Part shown: positions 57,894 through 64,000 of the stretch, one piece after another
How the letters are laid out: each line of letters begins with the position of its first letter
Position numbering within the stretch: position 1 is the stretch's first letter
Assembly: GCA_031761875.1 (NCBI GenBank)
Contig: CP134492.1
Location: 868,001 to 932,000, forward strand
From: Bacillaceae bacterium IKA-2
GTDB lineage: Bacteria; Bacillota; Bacilli; Bacillales; Anaerobacillaceae
Length of the DNA stretch: 64,000 nucleotides
Direction of reading: 5' to 3'
The notes under the pieces: generated by a model
What the model was told of the DNA's origin: nothing
Database searches by the model: none
The model's input: the letters and a program-made list of their open reading frames with translations, nothing else
Program-made: the position numbers and the translations under genes

Positions 57894-59234
57894 ATGGATA
57901 TAAAATCGAACTTTGAAAGGTTTAAATTAAAGCCTTTTATTATCGAGGCTCTAACTAGTCAGCGCTTTATTATGCCGACGGACATACAGGAACGGTTAAT
58001 ACCGGCGATCATTTCAGGTAAGGATGTTATTGGACAGTCACAAACAGGATCAGGAAAAACATTAGCATTTTTAATACCAATTGTAGAAACAATTGATGTA
58101 ACAAAAGACGAGGTTCAAGCAGTTATCACCGCCCCAACAAGGGAGTTAGCGGCGCAGATTTTTGCAGAACTAGAAAAAATTCTTCATTTTTCTAAAGATG
58201 AAGAAATTACTGCTAAGCTTATTGTTGGTGGTACAGACCGATTAAGAACAATTGAGAAGTTAAAAACACAGCCGAAAATTGTTGTTGGAACTCCAGGGCG
58301 GATTTTAGACTTAGTCGAAGAACAGGCGTTAAAGGTCTATACTTCGCGAATTTTAGTTGTCGATGAAGCAGATCAAATGTTAGATATGGGTTTTATTGAA
58401 GATGTTGATAAAATTGCGACACGAATGGGTGAGGAGTTGCAAATGCTTGTTTTTTCTGCAACGATTCCAGAAAAGTTACAACCATTTTTGAAAAAATATA
58501 TGAATAGCCCACGCCATGTTGAAGTTGATCCTGGTCAGTCAGGAGCCAAAAGAATTGCTCATTACTTACTACCAGCTAAGCACCGTGATAAGCTAAAGCT
58601 TGTTATTGATGTGGCACGAAAATATAATCCTTATTTTGCAATTGTTTTTGCTAATACGAAAGAAAAAGTTGATGTAATAGCAAATGCGATGTTGCAAGAC
58701 GGTTTAAACGTTGGTCGAATTCACGGGGGGCTAAATCCTCGCGAACGTAAGCAAGTAATGAAAGATGTAAACTCTGCGAAAATACAGTTTTTAGTGGCAA
58801 CAGATTTAGCAGCTAGAGGGATTGATATTAAAGGGGTAACTCATATTATTAATTATGAATTACCGAAAAATGATTTAGATTGGTATGTCCATCGTGTTGG
58901 ACGTTCTGCACGAGCCGGGGAATCTGGTATTGCTCTTTCGATTTATGAAGAAGAAGATGAACAGGACATTCAAAAATTGATGAATCGAAAAATCAATTTT
59001 TCTTTTGTGGATATAAAAAATGATGAATGGGTCGAGCTTGAACAAAAATTTAATCGCCGTGTAAGAAAAACGACGACAACAACAGTAGCTTCAAATAAAG
59101 GTTCCGCTACTCCGGCAACAGGTGGAAAAGCAAAAGCAAAGCAAAAAAATGTAAAGCCCGCGTATAAGAAAAAAGCAAGGTGGGCTCAAGAAAAGCAAGA
59201 TCAGAAGGAAAAGCGCTCGAATCGGAAAAAATAA
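57894..59234 (+). CDS. cshB: DEAD-box RNA helicase CshB
   Basis: The 446-residue ATP-dependent RNA helicase (YqfR) has motif I SQTGSGKT (49-56), PTREL (81-85), DEAD (157-160), SAT, ARGID and HRVGRSAR, and a basic Lys/Arg-rich C-terminal tail. In B. subtilis CshB acts in cold adaptation and RNA turnover. AGGAGA precedes the ATG. It is followed by nfo after 27 bases. Confidence 0.95.
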   Translation: MDIKSNFERFKLKPFIIEALTSQRFIMPTDIQERLIPAIISGKDVIGQSQTGSGKTLAFLIPIVETIDVTKDEVQAVITAPTRELAAQIFAELEKILHFSKDEEITAKLIVGGTDRLRTIEKLKTQPKIVVGTPGRILDLVEEQALKVYTSRILVVDEADQMLDMGFIEDVDKIATRMGEELQMLVFSATIPEKLQPFLKKYMNSPRHVEVDPGQSGAKRIAHYLLPAKHRDKLKLVIDVARKYNPYFAIVFANTKEKVDVIANAMLQDGLNVGRIHGGLNPRERKQVMKDVNSAKIQFLVATDLAARGIDIKGVTHIINYELPKNDLDWYVHRVGRSARAGESGIALSIYEEEDEQDIQKLMNRKINFSFVDIKNDEWVELEQKFNRRVRKTTTTTVASNKGSATPATGGKAKAKQKNVKPAYKKKARWAQEKQDQKEKRSNRKK

Positions 59235-59261
59235 TATTTTTTACAAAGGGGAAACAAGAAG

Positions 59262-60149
59262 ATGAAACTAGGTTCACACGTATCAATGAGCGGAAAGAAA
59301 ATGCTTCTTGGTTCAAGTGAAGAAGCTCTCTCTTACGGTGCTAATACCTTTATGATTTATACTGGTGCACCACAAAATACGAGAAGAAAACCGGTAGAAG
59401 AACTAAATATTCCGGCCGGTTTAGCACATATGCTTGAGTATGGTCTTGCAGAAATCATTGTTCACGCTCCTTATATCATTAACTTGGGGAATTCTCAAAA
59501 ACCAGAAACATTTGAGTTGGGGGTTAATTTCTTGAAGTCAGAAATAGCCAGAACCCATGAATTAGGAGCGAAACAAATTGTTCTTCATCCAGGCGCCCAT
59601 GTTAAGGCAGGCGCCGATGTAGGGATCCAAAAGATTATAGATGGTTTAAACGAAGTGTTAGAAAAAGATCAAGAAGTACAAATTGCATTAGAAACGATGG
59701 CTGGAAAAGGTTCAGAGTGTGGTCGTAGTTTTGAAGAATTAGCTGAAATTATCAATGGAGTTCATTTAAATGAAAAGTTATCGGTTTGCTTAGATACTTG
59801 CCATATTCATGATGCGGGCTATGATATTGTAAAAGACTTTGATGGCGTCCTAAATGAATTTGACAAAATTATCGGTCTTGATCGATTAAAAGTTCTCCAC
59901 ATTAATGATAGTAAAAATGAACGAGGAGCTCAGAAAGACCGCCATCAAAACATCGGTTTTGGTCATATTGGCTTTGAGGCTTTATCCTACATCGTTCATC
60001 ACCCACAACTCACTGAAGTTCCGAAGATATTAGAAACACCGTATGTTGGAGAAGACAAAAAAGATAAAAAGCCTCCATACAAGTATGAAATTGAAATGCT
60101 GAAAAATAAGAAATTTGATCCACATCTACTAGAAAAAATTATTTTATGA
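59262..60149 (+). CDS. nfo: Endonuclease IV (AP endonuclease)
   Basis: The 295-residue zinc enzyme (YqfS) cuts abasic sites in DNA repair. AP2 signatures are visible: [28 protein letters not shown] and [22 protein letters not shown] (read in two parts). It protects spores during germination in B. subtilis. Confidence 0.97.
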   Translation: MKLGSHVSMSGKKMLLGSSEEALSYGANTFMIYTGAPQNTRRKPVEELNIPAGLAHMLEYGLAEIIVHAPYIINLGNSQKPETFELGVNFLKSEIARTHELGAKQIVLHPGAHVKAGADVGIQKIIDGLNEVLEKDQEVQIALETMAGKGSECGRSFEELAEIINGVHLNEKLSVCLDTCHIHDAGYDIVKDFDGVLNEFDKIIGLDRLKVLHINDSKNERGAQKDRHQNIGFGHIGFEALSYIVHHPQLTEVPKILETPYVGEDKKDKKPPYKYEIEMLKNKKFDPHLLEKIIL

Positions 60150-60151
60150 TA

Positions 60152-60193
60152 AAAAAATTCCCTTTGCTAACTTATAGTAGCAGAGGGATTTTT
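60152..60193. terminator. Bidirectional terminator between nfo and yqfT
   Basis: TCCC-TTTGCTA pairs with TAGCAGAGGGA (one G-T pair), flanked by A7 and T5. Confidence 0.8.
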
Positions 60194-60197
60194 CCAT

Positions 60198-60461
60198 TTA
60201 CAAGAGTTGTTCATATTGCTTTAACAATTGATTTACTTGTACTGCAGTTTTTGAATCTACTTGCTGCTTAAGCTTTGCAAGTATTTTCTCGCGCTGAGCA
60301 TGGTTCGTGACGTCGATTGGTTCTGAACGTAAAATAGAAATTATTTTTTTAGCTTGAGTTTCAGTAATTTTAAATTGATGTTGTTTGGCAAGTTTTAATA
60401 GTTCATCTTTCCTGATCGTGTTAAGCTTCTGATTAACCATTTGTAAAATGAATGGATTCAT
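60198..60461 (-). CDS. yqfT: YqfT family protein (DUF2624)
   Basis: The 87-residue helical protein begins MNPFILQMVNQKLNTIRKDELLKLAKQ and is Gln/Lys-rich. It matches the short YqfT protein that lies downstream of nfo in Bacillus. The open frame extends upstream, but AGGGGTG sets the ATG at 60459-60461. Its function is unknown. Confidence 0.8.
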   Translation of the reverse strand: MNPFILQMVNQKLNTIRKDELLKLAKQHQFKITETQAKKIISILRSEPIDVTNHAQREKILAKLKQQVDSKTAVQVNQLLKQYEQLL

Positions 60462-60578
60462 ATGCTGACGCACCCCTATCTGCTTTAATTTTGTCATAGT
60501 AGTCTATGTTTGCAAAAGAGAAAGGTGAATAGATCATAATTGAAAATAAAAATGGTACTAAAAAAGAGAAGAAAATGT

Positions 60579-60607
60579 TTGCATTTGTTTCACATTGATA
60601 ATATAAT
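60579..60607 (+). promoter_or_regulatory. Possible promoter of the metal transporter operon
   Basis: TTGCAT (60579-60584), 17 bases, TATAAT (60602-60607). Only the -10 is strong. The leader to the first ATG would be about 190 bases. Confidence 0.45.
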
Positions 60608-60619
60608 TGCACAAACGAT

Positions 60620-60770
60620 AAAAAGTTTCCTCGAGGCAACTTTTTTATTTTGTATGTAATAAAACAGGCACAAACAAATACAATAGTTCATATATTGAAT
60701 TTATAATTGTCAGGCTCTGCATTTCTATTAGTATTTTTTTTGAGTAAATGTTGCCTTAGGGCAACATTTA
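60620..60770 (+). promoter_or_regulatory. Leader with a terminator-like hairpin and a second, competing hairpin
   Basis: AAAAAGTTTCC-TCGA-GGCAACTTTTTT (60620-60646) looks like a rho-independent terminator with one mismatch. TAAATGTTGCC-TTAG-GGCAACATTTA (60745-60770) is a perfect 11-bp hairpin. AGGCAAC of the first (60634-60640) is exactly complementary to GTTGCCT of the second (60750-60756), so an alternative structure could break the terminator. No gene of which the first hairpin would be the terminator is seen upstream on this strand. Confidence 0.45.
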
Positions 60771-60801
60771 TCGAGTATCTAAACGTAAGGAGGAAACTGA
60801 T

Positions 60802-61563
60802 ATGGCGAGTATGCAATCTGAAATAAAAGTTGAACATCTTTCAGTTAATTATAGTGGTCATCCTGCTTTAAATAATGTTAGTTTCAGTTTTCGATCTGGT
60901 CAGATTATTGGAATTATTGGACCAAACGGGGCTGGTAAGTCGACTTTAATAAAAGCACTTTTGGGATTAGAAAAATTCAAAGGAAAAGTAGAATTATTTG
61001 GAAAAACAATTAAAGAAATGCAGAAGAAAATTTCTTATGTTCCGCAGAGAAGTACAATTGATTTTGACTTTCCTGTTCTTGTTGAGGATGTCGTAATAAT
61101 GGGGCGATATGCGTTTATTCCCTGGTATAAAAAAGCAGGATTAAGAGATAAGCAGATTGCTAGAGAAGCTCTTGCACAAGTCGGAATGACCGAGTTTGCT
61201 AAACGTCAAATAGGTCAGCTCTCAGGAGGACAGCAGCAACGAGTGTTTATAGCGCGTGCATTGGCACAAAAAGCAGATTTATTTTTTTTAGATGAACCGT
61301 TTGTTGGCATTGATGCTACAAGTGAAGAGATTATTGTCGGAATCCTGCGTAAGTTGCAACAACAAGGCAAAACAATTTTTGTTGTTCACCATGACTTAAG
61401 TAAAGTTGAAAAGTATTTTGACCAACTGTTACTTTTAAATCAAGAATTAGTAGGCTCTGGAGATGTGGCAGATGTTTATAAACCAGAATTACTCTCAAAA
61501 GCTTACAAAGGAAGTGTTACATTATTTGGTGATCACGACCAGATGATGGTGGTGAACAGCTAA
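60802..61563 (+). CDS. Metal ABC transporter, ATP-binding protein (Zn/Mn type)
   Basis: The 253-residue ATPase has Walker A GPNGAGKST (40-48), the signature LSGGQQQR, Walker B LFFLDEPF and the H-loop VVHHDLS. It belongs to the ZnuC/MntB/TroB group. AAGGAGG precedes the ATG. Its stop overlaps the permease ATG by one base. Confidence 0.92.
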   Translation: MASMQSEIKVEHLSVNYSGHPALNNVSFSFRSGQIIGIIGPNGAGKSTLIKALLGLEKFKGKVELFGKTIKEMQKKISYVPQRSTIDFDFPVLVEDVVIMGRYAFIPWYKKAGLRDKQIAREALAQVGMTEFAKRQIGQLSGGQQQRVFIARALAQKADLFFLDEPFVGIDATSEEIIVGILRKLQQQGKTIFVVHHDLSKVEKYFDQLLLLNQELVGSGDVADVYKPELLSKAYKGSVTLFGDHDQMMVVNS

Positions 61564-62453
61564 TGCAACAAGTAATGAACTTCATTGATCAAGTATCAAG
61601 ATATCAATATTTACAGAATGCTCTAATCGCAGCTATTTTAGTTGGAATCATTTGCGGTGTTATCGGCTGCTTCATTATTTTAAGAGGGATGGCACTGATG
61701 GGAGATGCAATCTCTCATGCGGTCTTGCCAGGTGTTGTCATTGCCTACATGGTGGGAGCTAGCTTTTTTGTTGGTGCTGTAATCACAGGTGTTTTAACGG
61801 CATTAGGAATCGGCTTTATCTCACAAAATAGTCGTATAAAAGATGATTCTGCAATTGGGATTATGTTTACAGCAGCTTTTGCACTTGGGATTGTTCTTAA
61901 CTCTAGTCTAAAGGGAACGAGTGTTGATTTATGGCATATTCTTTTTGGTAATGTACTAGCGGTATCAAGAACCGATTTATGGATTACGTTAGGGATGGGG
62001 ATTTTTGTCATTTCAGTAATCATTATTTTTTACCGACCATTATTACTAAGTACCTTCGATCCTATAATGGCAAAAGCGACTGGGTTACCAGTTAAGTTTA
62101 TTCACTATATGCTAATGTTGTTGTTGTCGCTTGTAACAGTAGCATCGTTACAAACAGTAGGAATTATTCTTGTTGTTGCAATGCTTATTACACCAGGAGC
62201 TACTGCGTACTTATTAACAGACCGTTTATCAACAATGCTTGTCTTGGCAGCAACTTTCGGGGTTATTTCAGGAGTCGTTGGCCTGTATTACTCAGTTCTT
62301 TTTGATGTCAGCTCAGGCTCAACGATTGTTCTAGTGGCATCGCTACTGTTTGGCTTAGCGTTTTTCTTTTCTCCTAAACAGGGTTTAGTGTGGCGAAGTT
62401 TACGAACATATACAGAAAATAGAAAATCCACAGAATTGGAAGGGGAAAAATAA
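61563..62453 (+). CDS. Metal ABC transporter, permease (Zn/Mn type)
   Basis: The 296-residue membrane protein has eight to nine helices of the ABC-3 family, with GDAISHAVLPGVVIAY and the DLWHILFGNVLAVS stretch that recalls manganese-type permeases (MntC/MtsC). It overlaps the genes on both sides by one base. Confidence 0.92.
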   Translation: MQQVMNFIDQVSRYQYLQNALIAAILVGIICGVIGCFIILRGMALMGDAISHAVLPGVVIAYMVGASFFVGAVITGVLTALGIGFISQNSRIKDDSAIGIMFTAAFALGIVLNSSLKGTSVDLWHILFGNVLAVSRTDLWITLGMGIFVISVIIIFYRPLLLSTFDPIMAKATGLPVKFIHYMLMLLLSLVTVASLQTVGIILVVAMLITPGATAYLLTDRLSTMLVLAATFGVISGVVGLYYSVLFDVSSGSTIVLVASLLFGLAFFFSPKQGLVWRSLRTYTENRKSTELEGEK

Positions 62454-63373
62454 TGTTTAACCAAAAATGCTCTGCTTTGCTAATTTTCTTAGTAGCTTCA
62501 ATATTCCTAATGGTGGGGTGTAGTGCTGAAAAAACTGAAGGAGAGGTAGAAAACAACGTAGAAAAAGAAGGTCTTTCTATTGTTACAAGTTTTTCAATAG
62601 TCGATAATATTGTTTCTGAGATAATTGGTGATAGGGGATCAACTAGTCATATTGTGCCTGTTGATGGTGCGCCAGAAGAGTATGATCCAATTAATAGTGA
62701 TTTTCAAAAAGTAAGTGATGCAGATGTATTCTTTGCGAATGGGATGGGACTTGAAGCTTGGTTATCTCGAGTAACAAGTCAAGTAACAGATACTCCAATT
62801 GTTGAAGTTAGTGATGGAATTGAAAAAATTCTTTTGGTAGGTTCTGAAGATGAGTATGATCCTCATGCTTGGTTAGATGTTAGTAATATTGAAATTTATG
62901 TGAAAAATATCGTTAATACGCTAATTGAGCTTGATCCTGAAGGGGAAACGGTCTACAGAGAAAATAAAGAGGACTATTTAAAAGAACTTGATGAGCTCCA
63001 TAATTGGATATTGGAAGAAACGAATAAAATAGCTATAGAGAATAAAATCATCGTTATTAGTGAAAATGCGTTTAAATACTATGGAGATGCATACGGTTTT
63101 CATACAGAGGGGATTTGGGAATTGAATGCCCATGAAGAAGGTACGCCCGGACAAATATCTCGAGTTATTGACTTAGTAAACGACCGCAGTGTTCGTGCGC
63201 TATTTTTAGAGAAAACTGTTGATCGACGATATATGGAGCAAATTTCAACGGAAACAGGTGTTGAGATAGCGGGGAGTGTCTATACAGATTCTATAAGTAG
63301 TGCTGAAGATACAAATTCTTATCTAAAAATCATGAGAGCGAATACAGAAGCATTTATAGAGGGTTTAAAATAA
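62453..63373 (+). CDS. Metal ABC transporter, substrate-binding lipoprotein (TroA family)
   Basis: The 306-residue lipoprotein has a lipobox ending MVGC (C23). The metal site resembles that of PsaA/MntA: H138 in YDPHAWLD, a glutamate in HEEGTP (228/229) and D279 in YTDS are conserved. The first ligand His (DPHEYEP in the family) is replaced by Glu75 (APEEYDP). No His-rich loop is present, which argues against a ZnuA-type zinc binder. GGGGA precedes the ATG. Confidence 0.9.
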   Translation: MFNQKCSALLIFLVASIFLMVGCSAEKTEGEVENNVEKEGLSIVTSFSIVDNIVSEIIGDRGSTSHIVPVDGAPEEYDPINSDFQKVSDADVFFANGMGLEAWLSRVTSQVTDTPIVEVSDGIEKILLVGSEDEYDPHAWLDVSNIEIYVKNIVNTLIELDPEGETVYRENKEDYLKELDELHNWILEETNKIAIENKIIVISENAFKYYGDAYGFHTEGIWELNAHEEGTPGQISRVIDLVNDRSVRALFLEKTVDRRYMEQISTETGVEIAGSVYTDSISSAEDTNSYLKIMRANTEAFIEGLK

Positions 63374-63375
63374 AT

Positions 63376-63407
63376 AAAAAGAGGCTGATGCATTCAGCCT
63401 TTTTTTA
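63376..63407. terminator. Bidirectional terminator between the metal transporter and ppk
   Basis: AGGCTGA-TGCAT-TCAGCCT is flanked by A5 and T7. Confidence 0.85.
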
Positions 63408-63456
63408 TTTCGGTGTACCAGCTAAGGTACGATAGGCGATGGAATGTCCTTCTTTT

Positions 63457-64000
63457 TTAACTATCTTCAAAAAACTTAGCGGCCATCTGATAAAAAATCA
63501 TTTGGCTTTGAATCTCAACATCATTCTCCGCTTTCTTTACATAATTGTAACTTCCATCTTCATCTTGTTGTCTTGCTTTCATATTATCTTTTAAAGTAAT
63601 CTCTAAAATTTCTATAACACGTTTTTTAATTTGCTCATTAAAAATTGGGAAGAGGATTTCAATCCGTTTTTCCATATTTCTTGTCATCCAGTCAGCGGAA
63701 GATAAATAAATTGCTTGTTCATCGCCATGTTGGAAATAAAAGATGCGACTATGTTCTAAAAAGCGATCAACAATACTCGTTACAGTAATATTGTCACTTA
63801 CTCCGGCGATTTTAGGACGCAAGCAGCAGATCCCCCTAATGATCAAATCAATTTTAACACCAGCCTGGCTTGCCTGATAAAGTTTGATAATAATCGGCTT
63901 ATCAGTAAGGGAATTCATTTTCGCAATAATTCTTCCGTTCCCATTTTTTTTATGGTATTGAATTTCTTCCTCGATTAATCTTAAGAAAGTTTCTCTTATT
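63457..64000 (-). CDS. ppk: Polyphosphate kinase 1, partial (C-terminal part; runs off the right edge)
   Basis: About 180 codons of the C-terminal domain are present. ARIIAKMNSL-like IIAKMNSLTDKPIIIKLYQA, VKIDLIIRGICCLRP and VDRFLEHSRIFYF are PPK1 signatures; the last includes the His (EHSR) of the second active-site motif. The enzyme makes polyphosphate from ATP reversibly. The frame continues upstream of an internal ATG to the window edge, so this ATG (63918) is not the start. Confidence 0.93.
   Translation of the reverse strand, partial: IRETFLRLIEEEIQYHKKNGNGRIIAKMNSLTDKPIIIKLYQASQAGVKIDLIIRGICCLRPKIAGVSDNITVTSIVDRFLEHSRIFYFQHGDEQAIYLSSADWMTRNMEKRIEILFPIFNEQIKKRVIEILEITLKDNMKARQQDEDGSYNYVKKAENDVEIQSQMIFYQMAAKFFEDS

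Overview
The window is a chromosomal segment of a low-GC, endospore-forming Firmicute of the family Bacillaceae. The gene order follows the well-known Bacillus subtilis block sda-yqeH-aroE-yqeI-nadD-yqeK-rsfS-yqeM-comER-comEA/EB/EC-holA-rpsT-gpr-spoIIP-yqxA-lepA-hemW-hrcA-grpE-dnaK-dnaJ-prmA-rsmE-mtaB-rpsU-nfeD-floA-yqfB/C/D-phoH-pgpH-ybeY-dgkA-cdd-era-yqzL-recO-ccpN-ppsR-dnaG-sigA-cccA-trmK-yqfO-ispH-yqfQ-cshB-nfo-yqfT almost gene for gene. A large Mrp-type Na+/H+ antiporter subunit lies at the left edge, which would fit a salt- or alkali-tolerant species, but I cannot name the species.

Layout. 1-2.2 kb: 5' part of mrpA, leaving on the minus strand. 2.2-3.6 kb: a small membrane protein, the sporulation checkpoint gene sda with an upstream cluster of DnaA boxes, and dispersed repeats. 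3.6-9.1 kb: ribosome assembly, shikimate and NAD genes in one tight plus-strand operon. 9.2-15.8 kb: the late competence locus, interrupted by a small DUF gene and a MetY-type sulfhydrylase. 15.9-21 kb: yqzM, holA, rpsT, and the sporulation genes gpr, spoIIP and yqxA. 21-32.6 kb: lepA, hemW and the CIRCE-controlled hrcA-grpE-dnaK-dnaJ heat-shock cluster, continuing into prmA, rsmE and mtaB. 32.7-34.4 kb: a Na/Pi cotransporter, rpsU with a long structured leader, and a decayed yqeY. 34.5-45.4 kb: the sigma-W-type nfeD-floA-yqfB unit, a sigma-E-type yqfC-yqfD unit, then phoH through era with an inserted DUF502 gene. 45.6-54 kb: yqzL, recO, ccpN, ppsR, a decayed yqxD, dnaG, sigA, an unknown membrane protein, cccA and trmK. 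54-64 kb: yqfO, ispH, a CarD-family gene, yqfQ, cshB, nfo, yqfT, a TroA-family metal ABC transporter and the 3' part of ppk.

No tRNA, rRNA, insertion sequence, prophage or CRISPR array is visible. The notable content is in the gaps and broken genes. Two conserved genes (yqeY, yqxD) are pseudogenes, and yqeG and glyQS are missing from their usual places. Three families of dispersed hairpin repeats fill the gaps: GTTCAAAAAG/CTTTTTGAAC, GTTGGAAAG/CTTTCCAAC and a TGTCTAGC...CTTTTC type. A 13-15 bp palindrome (core AATGAA-N-TTCATT) recurs upstream of three operons. The rpsU leader and the metal-transporter leader each contain mutually exclusive pairings that look like candidate RNA switches. All functional statements rest on recognising protein families and motifs by eye; no database search was run.
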